Source: Nocardioides sp. Soil774
GTDB taxonomy: Bacteria; Actinomycetota; Actinomycetes; Propionibacteriales; Nocardioidaceae
Length of the DNA stretch: 64,000 bases
Assembly (NCBI RefSeq): GCF_001428125.1
Contig: NZ_LMSM01000007.1
Location: 96,840-160,839, forward strand
Reading direction: 5' to 3'
The notes beneath the pieces were generated by a model. It searched no databases, was not told the DNA's origin, and saw nothing but the letters and a program-made list of their open reading frames with translations. Below are positions 24,672 through 33,259 of the stretch, piece after piece (the stretch's first letter is position 1; every line of letters starts with the position of its first letter). Made by a program: the position numbers and the translations under genes.

Positions 24672-27266
24672 CTAGGTGCCGAGCACGGTGAACGACGCCG
24701 CGGTGGCGGCCAGCACCGGGTCGCCGGCCGCGACCTCGCGTGCGGCCAGCAGCGCCTCGCCGAGCCCGCCGCCGGCGCGGAGGCTCGCGTGCAGGGCGAC
24801 CATGACCTCCACCGTGGCGGCGTCGTCGACCTCGGCGAGGCTCGACACGACGCCGGCCGTGCCCATCGAGAGCAGTGCGGCTGCGAGGCCGAGGAGCTCC
24901 TGGTCGCCGACCGGGGCCATGACGCCCGACTCGCAGGCCGACAGCACGACCCGGTGCGGCGGACGGCGCAGTCCCTGCAGGTCGTGCACGAGGAGCGGGC
25001 CGTCGGCCAGCGTGAGCGAGGAGAAGAGCGGACTGTCCTCGCGGAAGTGACCGTGCGCGGCGACGTGGGCGAGCGCGGCGCCGTCCAGCGAGGCCAGCGA
25101 GGCCGCGACGGTCGCCGCGGTGCCGTCGATCACCTCGGCCTCCGGGTCCTGCGCCGCGATCGCCGGCACCTCGGCGCCGCCGCTGCCCAGGCCGGGGCCG
25201 ACCAGCAGCACCCGGCGGCCGTCGTCGTCGGGACCCGCGTCCCGGGACCGCAGCCACAGCCTGGCCGACGGCGTGCTGGTGACCGGGCGGTGCGCCAGCG
25301 ACGGCACCAGTCCCCACGGCACGCCCTGCAGCGCGGCCGTCCCGGACACGACCACGCGGGACTCCCCCACCCCGTCGAGGGCCGCGCCGAGCAGCGAGCG
25401 CTCGAGCCGCGTCCCGGCGACGTCGAGCTGGGCACGGCGTCCGCGGGCGGCCTGGCGCAGGGTGAAGAGGGCGAAGTCGACGGCCTTCGACGCGCCGGCC
25501 GCGTCGCCGACCACGACGTGGCGCACCCGTCGTCGCCCGGCGACGAGCGCATGGAGCACGCCGTCGACCTCGGTGAGCTGGACGAGGACGGTGTCGTCCT
25601 CGGCGAGGCCGTCGAGCAGGAGGCCCACGTCGAGCGAGCCTGCGGTCTCCCCTGACCCGCGCGCGTGGAGCAGCCGCCGGCGCACCTGCTGCTCGAGACG
25701 CACGGCGCGGGCCTCGATGCGTTCGGTGGGCTCACCCGCGGCCCGCGCGTCCGCGAGACGCCGGTGCTGCGCTCGAAGCGCGGCGAGGTCGGAGGTGGCC
25801 TGCGGGTCGGGGTCGGGCCGCGTGCCGGGGACAGCGAGCGCCGTGGCCCGCCACCGCTCCGACCACCGCAGCAGGCGCCGGGAGCCTCCGGCCGCGAGCG
25901 CCGTGCGGGTCCCGAGCTCCGCGAGCTCTGCGCCGTGCGCCGAGGACAGGGCCCTCAGCTCCTGGCTGCCGAAGGTGGCGCGGTGCTCGTCGAGGGCCGA
26001 CAGGCCGCGCTCGCACGCGCGCAGCACCCCACCGGCCCCGCCGGCACGGCCGACGAGCTCGCGGTGCCGGGCGAGGGCCAGCCAGCCCAGTGCCCGGGTG
26101 GTGCCCCTCGTCGCGTGGCGCAGGCCCGCCGCCTCGGTGAGCCAGACGTCGACCAGCGAGTGGGCCCGGGTCGAGCGCACCCGGGCCGCCAGCCGGGCGC
26201 CGAGCAGCAGCGCCTCGCCGAGCTCATCCGACCCAGCTTCGCGGGCGGCGTCGACGAGGCGCTCGGTGCGGCCCAGCAGCCGGGCCGGGGCCTCGCCCAG
26301 CTCCGTCCGCGCCCAGAGGGCCAGGAGCTCCGCGCGCAGCCAGTGCTGCCGGCGGCCCTGGCTGCGGAGCAGCCCCCGGGCCTCGTCCGCGGCCGACCTG
26401 GCCCGGGCCGGTTCGGCCGCGGCGAGCGCGGCGCCCGCCAGTGCCAGGAGCAGGTCGGCGCGCTCGGTCGCCAGCAGCGGACGCACGGCCAGCGCGTGCT
26501 CCACGACCTGGAGGGCGTCGGCGGCCATCCCCGCCACGAGGTACGCGGTGCACTGGTCGTAGACGAGGTCGACGCTGGTGATGCCCAGGGCGTCGAAGCG
26601 GTCGCGTGCGGCACCGTAGTGCTCGAGGGCACCGGGCAGGTCTCCCTCGAGGAAGGCGAGCCAGCCCTGGTTGTGCACGCCGACGGCGACGTCGGCCGGC
26701 ATGTCAAGGCGGGTGTGGATCTCGAGGGACTCCGCGAACGCGCGCCGGGCCCGGCCCACCTCGCCCAGCCCGACGCGGGACAGGCCCTCCAGGTTGAGCG
26801 CCCGCGCGCGCCACACGTCGTCACCGGACTCGTCCAGGATCCGCAGCGCGTGCTCCAGGTCGGCGGCGCCGTCCTCGAGCTGCCCGAGGTAGTAGGACAG
26901 GATCCGCGCCCGGCGCACGAGGACCCGGGCCAGCGGCAGTCCGGTGAGGGCCGCGGCCGCCCGGTCGAGGTGGACCATCCCCTCGCGGGTGCGCCCGGCG
27001 TGGGCGAGCGCGATGCCGAGGGTGGCTCGCACGTCGGACTCGCGCTCCTCGTCGACGCGACGGGCGAGGGCCAGGGCCCGGCGCAGGTGCGCCAGCGCCT
27101 GGTCGGTCTCACCGGTGTCGCGCAGCACGATCCCCACGACCTGGTGCCCGATCGAGTCGACGGCCGGGTCGGGGTGGCCGACCAGGTGGGCCTCGGCGGT
27201 GGCCCGCGACGCGGCGGCGTCGGCGAAGATCGTGCGGAGCAGCTCCTCCGCCTCGGCCCGGTCCAC
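24672..27266 (-). CDS. TPR-repeat CHAT-domain protease
   Basis: This 864-residue cytoplasmic protein joins an N-terminal array of tetratricopeptide-like helical repeats (about residues 1-450) to a helical linker and a C-terminal CHAT domain (about 560-864). CHAT is the caspase/separase-like cysteine protease fold. The catalytic dyad is visible: His at about 738 in HVAAHGHF and Cys at about 778 in VVLSACESG. TPR-CHAT proteins are usually activated by partner or ligand binding to the repeats. I chose the GTG at 27266 because AAGGA stands seven bases upstream; GTGs at 27272 and 27284 are possible. The gene is divergent from a subtilisin-type protease, close to an ECF sigma factor. Confidence 0.88.
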   Translation of the reverse strand: MDRAEAEELLRTIFADAAASRATAEAHLVGHPDPAVDSIGHQVVGIVLRDTGETDQALAHLRRALALARRVDEERESDVRATLGIALAHAGRTREGMVHLDRAAAALTGLPLARVLVRRARILSYYLGQLEDGAADLEHALRILDESGDDVWRARALNLEGLSRVGLGEVGRARRAFAESLEIHTRLDMPADVAVGVHNQGWLAFLEGDLPGALEHYGAARDRFDALGITSVDLVYDQCTAYLVAGMAADALQVVEHALAVRPLLATERADLLLALAGAALAAAEPARARSAADEARGLLRSQGRRQHWLRAELLALWARTELGEAPARLLGRTERLVDAAREAGSDELGEALLLGARLAARVRSTRAHSLVDVWLTEAAGLRHATRGTTRALGWLALARHRELVGRAGGAGGVLRACERGLSALDEHRATFGSQELRALSSAHGAELAELGTRTALAAGGSRRLLRWSERWRATALAVPGTRPDPDPQATSDLAALRAQHRRLADARAAGEPTERIEARAVRLEQQVRRRLLHARGSGETAGSLDVGLLLDGLAEDDTVLVQLTEVDGVLHALVAGRRRVRHVVVGDAAGASKAVDFALFTLRQAARGRRAQLDVAGTRLERSLLGAALDGVGESRVVVSGTAALQGVPWGLVPSLAHRPVTSTPSARLWLRSRDAGPDDDGRRVLLVGPGLGSGGAEVPAIAAQDPEAEVIDGTAATVAASLASLDGAALAHVAAHGHFREDSPLFSSLTLADGPLLVHDLQGLRRPPHRVVLSACESGVMAPVGDQELLGLAAALLSMGTAGVVSSLAEVDDAATVEVMVALHASLRAGGGLGEALLAAREVAAGDPVLAATAASFTVLGT

Positions 27267-27335
27267 CGGCACATCCTTGCGCACGGGCGAGGCAAAGTTC
27301 TGCGCAATCCCGTCCGGCCGACGTCGCCGCAGGTC

Positions 27336-27341
27336 TAGCGT
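27336..27341 (+). promoter_or_regulatory. Leaderless -10 box for the subtilase gene
   Basis: TAGCGT, six bases, then the ATG at 27348. The 81-base gap also serves the divergent CHAT gene, so one regulator could control both proteases. Confidence 0.6.
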
Positions 27342-27347
27342 CACCGC

Positions 27348-28622
27348 ATGAGCGACTGGAAGATCGGCGACGACAAGCGACGCCGCAGCACTGACCAGCT
27401 CCGCGACCTGCGCAGCGCCAACGACGGGCAGGTCGACTGGGACACCGAGGCACCGGCCGACTTCACCTACCTGTTCCACCCCGACCACGTGCTGGTGGCG
27501 GCCGAGGACACCGACGAGTTCGAGGCCGCGGTGGCGCGCCTCGACAAGGGTGTGCTGACCGACGAGCCGCGGCGCGACGACGTACGCCTGCTCGACGGCG
27601 ACCTCGTGCGCTACGTGCTGCCGGCCCGGCCGAGCGGCGAGAAGGTCCCCGACGTCCTCGACCTGCTCGAGCAGGCCGGCCTGCGCCGGGGCCTGGCCAC
27701 CCCCGACCACTGGATCCACGTCTCGCCCGGCGGCGGGAGCGGGACCGCGTGTCCCGCGACCGAGCCGGAGGAGACCGGTCTCGCCGAGCCCTGGCCCGCC
27801 GTCGCCCCGCAGGACGAGGGCCGCGAGGTCAGCGTCGTCGTGGTCGACACGGGCTGGCACCCGGCCGCGGCCACCGACGGGCGTACGCCGTGGCTGAAGG
27901 GCGTCGAGGGCGACGACGAGCACAACGGACCCGACCTGCGGCCCTACGCCGGGCACGGCACCTTCATCGCGGGCGTCGTGCGCTGCATGGCCCCGCGGAC
28001 CAAGGTGTTCGTGGAGGGATTCGCCGTCGACGGGATGGGCGGCGGCGGCATCCTGGAGTCGGAGATCGTGCGTCAGCTCGAGGACGCGATCACCCACGAC
28101 CCGCAGGTGATCAACCTCTCCGCCGGGTGTCGCACCCGCCTGGACCTGCCGTCCGTCGCGTTCCGCGCGTTCCACCGCCGGCACCTGCGCGGCAAGGACC
28201 GCGTGCTGGTGGCAGCCGCGGGCAACGACTCGTGGGCCGCGCCGTTCTGGCCGGCGGCGTTCGACTGGTGCGTCGGCGTGGGCTCGCTCGACCGGGACGG
28301 CCGCGTCTCCGACTTCAGCAACTACGGCGTCTCGGCCGACGTGTTCGTCCTGGGTCGCAACGTGGTCAACGCGTTCCCCGACGGCAGCCTCGTGTGCCAC
28401 GAGAGCCCGAACAAGGGCGACGTACGGGTCTTCTCGACCGGCATGGCGCGGTGGAGCGGGACGTCGTTCGCGGCGCCGGTGGTCGCGGGCATGATCGCGC
28501 GCGTGATCAGCGAGACCGGCTGCTCGGCAGCGGAGGCCCGCGACACGGTGCTGGCCCGCGCGGTGCCCGACTCCGACCCGACGATCGGCCCCCACATGGA
28601 GCTGGAGCCGCGGATCCCCTGA
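27348..28622 (+). CDS. Cytoplasmic S8-family (subtilisin-like) serine protease
   Basis: This 424-residue protein has a complete subtilase triad: Asp167 in VVVDTGW, His203 in GHGTFIAG and Ser373 in GTSFAAP, with the oxyanion Asn293 in AAAGND. The first 150 residues form a separate domain without a signal peptide or membrane segment, so the enzyme should stay inside the cell; this region may be an intramolecular inhibitor or a binding domain. The start is a leaderless-type ATG. The gene is divergent from the TPR-CHAT protease and convergent with a sigma-factor pair. The arrangement suggests two proteases acting in one pathway rather than extracellular protein digestion. Confidence 0.9.
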   Translation: MSDWKIGDDKRRRSTDQLRDLRSANDGQVDWDTEAPADFTYLFHPDHVLVAAEDTDEFEAAVARLDKGVLTDEPRRDDVRLLDGDLVRYVLPARPSGEKVPDVLDLLEQAGLRRGLATPDHWIHVSPGGGSGTACPATEPEETGLAEPWPAVAPQDEGREVSVVVVDTGWHPAAATDGRTPWLKGVEGDDEHNGPDLRPYAGHGTFIAGVVRCMAPRTKVFVEGFAVDGMGGGGILESEIVRQLEDAITHDPQVINLSAGCRTRLDLPSVAFRAFHRRHLRGKDRVLVAAAGNDSWAAPFWPAAFDWCVGVGSLDRDGRVSDFSNYGVSADVFVLGRNVVNAFPDGSLVCHESPNKGDVRVFSTGMARWSGTSFAAPVVAGMIARVISETGCSAAEARDTVLARAVPDSDPTIGPHMELEPRIP

Positions 28623-28647
28623 GCCGGGGCCAGGGCCAGGGCGAGCC

Positions 28648-29106
28648 TCAGACGGCGACCCAGCGGCTGGTCGAGGTCGTGTCGCCGACGCGCACGGTGA
28701 AGCGGACCGAGCCGGAGGTCTCGGCGGTGAGGGCGAAGAACCCCACCTCGTCGAGCGCGGTCGACCACGACCGGCCGTCGGCGGTCTCGACGCTCACCTC
28801 GACCGCTGCCATGTCACCGTCGAGGTCGAGGAGCTGGCCGCGGACCTCGTCGCCGTCGATCTCGGCCTCGAGCGACCAGCCCTGGGCAGCGGTGAACCAC
28901 AGCACCCGAGCCGTGGCCAGGCCGCGCACCTGCGCGGTCTCCTCGCGGGCGGAGTCGCGCACGAGCACGAGCATCTCCCACTCGTCGTCGATCTCGGCAG
29001 CGGCCACGGCGGCGATCATCGTCGCCACGAGGCCGGCGGGCGGGGGGTCGTAGGTCGTCCACATGTCACGCAGTTCCTCGAGGAGAGCGGCGTCCGGGTC
29101 GGTCAT
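28648..29106 (-). CDS. Small two-part protein coupled to an ECF sigma factor (unknown function)
   Basis: I do not recognise this 152-residue protein. The first 55 residues form a helical acidic segment (ALLEELRDMWTTYDPPP and following), similar in style to short anti-sigma domains. The rest looks like a single beta-sandwich, with GDEVRGQLLDLDG, VEVSVETADGRSW and a C-terminal VRFTVRVGD strand, like a carboxypeptidase-regulatory or Ig-like fold. No signal peptide or membrane helix is present. Its ATG overlaps the sigma-factor stop by four bases, so the two are made in a fixed ratio. An anti-sigma or protease-substrate role is inference from this coupling and the neighbouring proteases. Confidence 0.75.
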   Translation of the reverse strand: MTDPDAALLEELRDMWTTYDPPPAGLVATMIAAVAAAEIDDEWEMLVLVRDSAREETAQVRGLATARVLWFTAAQGWSLEAEIDGDEVRGQLLDLDGDMAAVEVSVETADGRSWSTALDEVGFFALTAETSGSVRFTVRVGDTTSTSRWVAV

Positions 29107-29696
29107 CGCTCGCCTCCTCTCATCAGGGCGGATCGGACCTTGGCCAGGCACCGGGCCCGCGTGGGACCGATGCTCCCCACGGGCATGTCGAGGTCCCGGC
29201 TCAAGGAGTGGTAGTCGGGTCGGTCCATGAAGGCCACGACCCGCAGCAGCTTCCTGCAGCGCTCGTCGACGGACGCCACGGCTCCCCACAGCCGTGACGC
29301 CTCGTCGTCTCGCACGGCGAGCGCCTCGGCCGACTCCGCGTCCGGGAGCACGGCGTGCAGCGTCTCGTCCTGCACCGGGCTCGCACGGCGTGCGGTCCGG
29401 GCATGGGCGGCTGCGCCGCGCCTGGCTGACGTGATCAGCCAGGACGCGACCGCCTGGGGATCGTCGATGGTCTGGTGCAGGCGTACGAACCCGAGCCAGG
29501 TCGCCTGGATGACGTCCTCAGCCGACTGACGGTCGTGCCCGTATGCCCTCACCACGTGCCAGAGCACCGGTGTCATCGCAACAACCAGCTCGTCCACCGC
29601 TCCGGCGTCCCCTGCACGCCAGGCGATGAACGCCCCACTGGCCATGTCCCACGGTGACTGTTCGGGCTGCCCCTCAGCCCTGCGGTCCTCTGACAT
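29103..29696 (-). CDS. ECF-type RNA polymerase sigma factor
   Basis: This 197-residue protein has sigma region 2 (about 25-95, with SAEDVIQATWLGFVR as the core-binding and -10 recognition helix area). Sigma region 4 follows (about 130-190), with the helix-turn-helix YHSLSRDLDMPVGSIGPTRARCL. Region 3 is absent, as in ECF factors. I chose the ATG at 29696 because GACAAT lies seven bases upstream; in-frame ATGs at 29705 and 29714 would add 3 or 6 residues. It is transcribed with the small protein behind it and is convergent with the subtilase gene. Target promoters are not evident in the window. Confidence 0.88.
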   Translation of the reverse strand: MSEDRRAEGQPEQSPWDMASGAFIAWRAGDAGAVDELVVAMTPVLWHVVRAYGHDRQSAEDVIQATWLGFVRLHQTIDDPQAVASWLITSARRGAAAHARTARRASPVQDETLHAVLPDAESAEALAVRDDEASRLWGAVASVDERCRKLLRVVAFMDRPDYHSLSRDLDMPVGSIGPTRARCLAKVRSALMRGGER

Positions 29697-29719
29697 GGTG
29701 ACCATTGTCCCCATGTCAG
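29690..29719. promoter_or_regulatory. Inverted repeat spanning the sigma-factor start codons
   Basis: CTGACATGG (29690-29698) and CCATGTCAG (29711-29719) are perfect nine-base arms separated by 12 bases. They cover all three candidate ATGs of the sigma gene. As DNA it could be an operator; as RNA it would hide the start. Confidence 0.5.
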
Positions 29720-29787
29720 CACAGGAGGCGGACCACGCCGTGCTGATACGTCCTGACGGAAACTATTTTTGCCCGGGCGCCGAGCGG

Positions 29788-30639
29788 CTAGAACATCAGC
29801 GTCGCGAAGGTCGCCGTCTGCTCGAAACCCACGCGGGCGTACGCCGAGCGGGCGGGGGTGTTCCACTCGTTGACGTAGAGCGAGACCACCGGGGCCATCC
29901 CGGATCCGAGCACGTGGGCGACGACGGAGGCCATCCCGCTCGCCGCGAGGCCCTCGCCGCGGCGGTCCGGCCGGACCCAGACGCCCTGCACCTGGGCGGC
30001 GTACGGCGTCACGCAGGCGACCTCGGCCTTGAAGACCACGCCCTGGTCGTCGAAGCTCGCCATCGACCAGCCGCGGCCGATGAGCTGCTGGACGCGCGCC
30101 CGGTAGAGGTCGCCGCCGCCGGCGTCGTTCTCCGGCGAGACGCCGACCTCCTCGGTGTACATCGCCACGCAGGCGGGGTAGAGGACCTCGAGGTCGCGCG
30201 GCGTCGTCACTCGTACGTCGTCGGCGGGGCCGACGGCCGGCAGGTGGTCGATCTGCAGGTGCGGCTGGGACATCCGCACCTCGCGCGGGCGCGACCAGCG
30301 CGGCTCCAGCAGCTCCCACAGGGCGGCGACCACGTCGCTCGGCCCGACGATGGTGCCGACCGAGCTGCGCCGCCGCAGCGCGGCGTCGGCGAAGGCGCCG
30401 ACGTCGTCGGGCGTGCACTGCACCGGCACCAGGTTGGCGCCGAGGTGGCAGCCGGCGACGAGCTCGTCGCCGTCGAAGCGACCCCAGACCTGCCCGCCGA
30501 GCCAGCGCTCGTCGAGGTTGGTGAGGCGCGCGCGGTAGTCGGCGAAGACGTTGACGACCGGGTCCTGCTCGGCGAGCGCGACGAAGCGGTCCCGGTCACC
30601 CGGGCCCAGCACGCGCACCTGCTCCCGGGTCCTCAGCAC
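29788..30639 (-). CDS. DUF4081-GNAT family N-acetyltransferase
   Basis: This 283-residue protein has an N-terminal DUF4081 domain (about 1-115, a degenerate acetyltransferase-like half) and a C-terminal GNAT domain. The acetyl-CoA loop is visible in VWVRPDRRGEGLAASG and the late motif in NEWNTPARSAYARVGF. It therefore looks like a tandem GNAT with one active half. Actinobacterial genomes commonly keep this gene beside ispG, as here, although its acceptor is unknown. The start is a GTG at 30639 with TAGGCT six bases upstream, so it has its own leaderless transcript. Confidence 0.88.
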   Translation of the reverse strand: MLRTREQVRVLGPGDRDRFVALAEQDPVVNVFADYRARLTNLDERWLGGQVWGRFDGDELVAGCHLGANLVPVQCTPDDVGAFADAALRRRSSVGTIVGPSDVVAALWELLEPRWSRPREVRMSQPHLQIDHLPAVGPADDVRVTTPRDLEVLYPACVAMYTEEVGVSPENDAGGGDLYRARVQQLIGRGWSMASFDDQGVVFKAEVACVTPYAAQVQGVWVRPDRRGEGLAASGMASVVAHVLGSGMAPVVSLYVNEWNTPARSAYARVGFEQTATFATLMF

Positions 30640-30645
30640 GCTCGG

Positions 30646-30651
30646 AGCCTA
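30646..30651 (-). promoter_or_regulatory. Leaderless -10 box for the DUF4081-GNAT gene
   Basis: TAGGCT on the minus strand, a six-base spacer and the GTG at 30639. The hexamer lies in the short gap after the ispG stop. Confidence 0.6.
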
Positions 30652-30668
30652 CTCAGGTCGAGGGCAGC

Positions 30669-31817
30669 TCAGCTGACGGTGACCGAGGCCTCGGCGCCGT
30701 CGACCGGCTCCATGCCCTCGGCAAGGCGCAGTGCCTCCTCGATGAGGGTCTCCACGATCTGCGACTCCGGCACGGTCTTGATGACCTCGCCCTTGACGAA
30801 GATCTGGCCCTTGCCGTTGCCGGAGGCGACCCCGAGGTCGGCCTCGCGGGCCTCGCCGGGACCGTTGACGACGCAGCCCATGACGGCCACGCGCAACGGC
30901 ACCTCGAGCCCGTCGAGGCCGGCGGTGACCTCCTCGGCGAGCTTGTAGACGTCGACCTGGGCGCGACCGCAGCTCGGGCAGGAGACGATCTCGAGACGGC
31001 GCGGCTTGAGGTTGAGCGACTCCAGGATCTGCAGGCCGACCTTCACCTCCTCGACCGGCGGGGCGCTCAACGAGACGCGGATGGTGTCGCCGATGCCCTG
31101 ACCGAGCAGGTGGCCGAAGGCGACCGCCGACTTGATGGTGCCCTGGAAGGCCGGGCCGGCCTCGGTGACGCCGAGGTGCAGAGGCCAGTCGCCCGCCTCG
31201 GCGAGGAGCTCGTAGGCGCGCACCATCACGACGGGGTCGTTGTGCTTGACCGAGATCTTGAAGTCGTGGAAGTCGTGCTCCTCGAAGAGGCCGGCCTCCC
31301 ACACCGCCGACTCGACGAGCGCCTCGGGCGTCGCCTTGCCGTACTTGTCGAGGATGCGCTTGTCGAGCGAGCCGGCGTTGACGCCGATGCGGATCGAGGT
31401 GCCGCGGTCCTTGGCGGCCTTCGCGATCTCCTTGACCTGGTCGTCGAACTTGCGGATGTTGCCCGGGTTGACCCGCACGGCCGCGCAGCCGGCGTCGATC
31501 GCCGCGAAGACGTACTTCGGCTGGAAGTGGATGTCGGCGATGACCGGGATCTGCGAGTGCTGCGCGATCTGCGGCAGCGCGTCGGCGTCGTCCTGGCTCG
31601 GGCACGCCACGCGCACGATGTCGCAGCCGGTGGCGGTGAGCTCGGCGATCTGCTGCAGCGTCGCGTTGACGTCGGAGGTCAGCGTGGTGGTCATCGACTG
31701 CACCGAGATCGGCGAGTCGCTGCCGACGCCCACCGAGCCGACCTTGATCTGGCGCGTCTTGCGACGCGGGCTGAGGACGGGGGGCGGGAGGGCGGGCATG
31801 CCGAGGCCGACGGTCAT
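30669..31817 (-). CDS. ispG: 4-hydroxy-3-methylbut-2-enyl diphosphate synthase (flavodoxin)
   Basis: IspG (GcpE) makes HMBPP, the penultimate step of the MEP isoprenoid pathway, using a [4Fe-4S] cluster. The 382-residue protein carries the cluster cysteines in [10 protein letters not shown] and CVVNGPGEA. The N-terminal TIM-barrel starts after a Lys/Arg-rich segment, with [21 protein letters not shown] box stands six bases before the ATG at 31817, so the gene is probably leaderless. It lies in a cluster with dxr and a site-2 protease on the same strand, an order shared with mycobacteria. Confidence 0.97.
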   Translation of the reverse strand: MTVGLGMPALPPPVLSPRRKTRQIKVGSVGVGSDSPISVQSMTTTLTSDVNATLQQIAELTATGCDIVRVACPSQDDADALPQIAQHSQIPVIADIHFQPKYVFAAIDAGCAAVRVNPGNIRKFDDQVKEIAKAAKDRGTSIRIGVNAGSLDKRILDKYGKATPEALVESAVWEAGLFEEHDFHDFKISVKHNDPVVMVRAYELLAEAGDWPLHLGVTEAGPAFQGTIKSAVAFGHLLGQGIGDTIRVSLSAPPVEEVKVGLQILESLNLKPRRLEIVSCPSCGRAQVDVYKLAEEVTAGLDGLEVPLRVAVMGCVVNGPGEAREADLGVASGNGKGQIFVKGEVIKTVPESQIVETLIEEALRLAEGMEPVDGAEASVTVS

Positions 31818-31823
31818 GACGCC

Positions 31824-31829
31824 AGTCTA
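31824..31829 (-). promoter_or_regulatory. Leaderless -10 box for ispG
   Basis: TAGACT on the minus strand, a six-base spacer and the ATG at 31817. It suggests ispG is transcribed independently of rseP. Confidence 0.6.
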
Positions 31830-31864
31830 GGAGGCGCTCCCCCGTCGGCCCGAGTCGGCGCGGC

Positions 31865-33211
31865 TCAGCTCAGGTGCAGCGGCACCACGAGGTCGGCCAC
31901 AATCAGCACCACGCCCATCACGAGCATCGCCAGCCCGACGACGTAGGCCACCGGGAGCAGCTTGGCGACGTCGACGTGGCCGGGGTCGGGGCGACCGCGC
32001 AGGCGCGCCAGCCCGCGCTTGAGGCCCTCGTAGAGCGCGCCGGCGATGTGGCCGCCGTCGAGGGGCAGCAGCGGCACGAAGTTGAACATGCCGATGAAGA
32101 AGTTGAAGCTCGCGACGAGGAAGAGCAGCGTGACCAGCTTGTCGGCCAGCGGGAAGGCGTCGCTCGCCGCAGCCTCGCCGGCGAACCGGCCGCCGCCGAC
32201 GATCGACACCGGGCTCTCGGGGTCGCGCTCCTGGAGCCCGACGATCGCGCGACCGACCTCGTAGACCTTCACCGGCAGCTGGCCGAGCGCCTGCGCGGTC
32301 TCGACCGTCATGGTCCCCATCTGGCGCGCGGTGTAGATCGGGCCGCCCGTCTGCAGGCGGGTGACGGGCTGCACGCCGAGGAAGCCCACCTCGGTGAGGG
32401 TCTGGTCCTGGAGCGAGGTCTGGCGCAGCGTGACGGTGGTGTTGGTGGTGAGCGTGAGTCGCTGGTCGCCGCGGCGGACCTCGATGACCGCGTCGCCGTC
32501 GGCGTTGCCACGGATCTGCGACTGGAAGCTGTCCCAGTCGCTGAACGGGGTGCCGTTGAAGCTCAGGATCTCGTCGCCGGGCCGCAGGCCGGCCTTCTTG
32601 GCGGGGGTCGGCGGGTCCTGCGCGGTGCAGTCGCGCGGCATCTCCTTGACCGGGATCACGCACTCGGGCACGGCGGCCACGGTGGGCTCGACGACCTCGT
32701 CGCGCGGGCTGCCGTAGGTGGCGAAGAGGAGCACGAACAGCGAGAACGCGATGGCGATGTTGACCATCGGCCCGCCCGCCATCACGATCACCTTCTTCCA
32801 CCACGCCAGGCGGTAGAAGAGCCGGTCGGTGTCGTGCTGCTTGACGTACTCCCACTCCGCCGCGCGCGCGTCGGAGATCAGCTGGGTGAACATGCCGGTG
32901 TTGGAGCGGCGCACCTTGTGGACGGCTTCGCCGTCCTCGTCGTACGTCGTCTCCTCCACGAGACCCTCGGCCCCGGGCGGGAGCATCCCGACGATCTTGA
33001 CGTAGCCGCCGAGCGGGATCGCCTTGACGCCGTACTCGGTCTCGCCGATCTGCTTGCTCCACACGGTCGGGCCGAACCCGATGAACCACTGGGGCACCTT
33101 GCAGCCGAACTTCTTCGCCGGGACCAGGTGGCCGAACTCGTGGAGCCCGATGGAGACCAGGATCGCCACCACGAAGGTGACGACACCCGCGGTGTAGAGC
33201 AGGGCGGTCAT
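31865..33211 (-). CDS. rseP: Site-2 protease family membrane metalloprotease (RseP/Rip1)
   Basis: This 448-residue intramembrane zinc protease cleaves membrane-bound regulators such as anti-sigma factors. The zinc site HEFGH lies in the first transmembrane helix (near residue 22), and the second motif LPLDGGH lies near residue 390. A PDZ domain between them contains LRPGDEIL. At least four hydrophobic segments are visible. It sits between ispG and dxr, as Rip1 does in mycobacteria. Its natural substrates here are unknown; the sigma factor near 29100 has no membrane-bound partner that would link it to this protease. Confidence 0.94.
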   Translation of the reverse strand: MTALLYTAGVVTFVVAILVSIGLHEFGHLVPAKKFGCKVPQWFIGFGPTVWSKQIGETEYGVKAIPLGGYVKIVGMLPPGAEGLVEETTYDEDGEAVHKVRRSNTGMFTQLISDARAAEWEYVKQHDTDRLFYRLAWWKKVIVMAGGPMVNIAIAFSLFVLLFATYGSPRDEVVEPTVAAVPECVIPVKEMPRDCTAQDPPTPAKKAGLRPGDEILSFNGTPFSDWDSFQSQIRGNADGDAVIEVRRGDQRLTLTTNTTVTLRQTSLQDQTLTEVGFLGVQPVTRLQTGGPIYTARQMGTMTVETAQALGQLPVKVYEVGRAIVGLQERDPESPVSIVGGGRFAGEAAASDAFPLADKLVTLLFLVASFNFFIGMFNFVPLLPLDGGHIAGALYEGLKRGLARLRGRPDPGHVDVAKLLPVAYVVGLAMLVMGVVLIVADLVVPLHLS

Positions 33212-33259
33212 GACAGGGCGGTCCTTCTCGGATGGGGCTGGGGCGGGGCTCGGCGGGGC

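Noticed and set aside
27267..28595. Upstream extension of the CHAT reading frame on the minus strand
   Set aside because: It runs antisense through the intact subtilase gene, so the CHAT gene must start near 27266-27284.
24672..29719. CRISPR array near the TPR-CHAT gene
   Set aside because: I looked because of the Craspase analogy. No regularly spaced repeats and no cas genes are present anywhere in the window.
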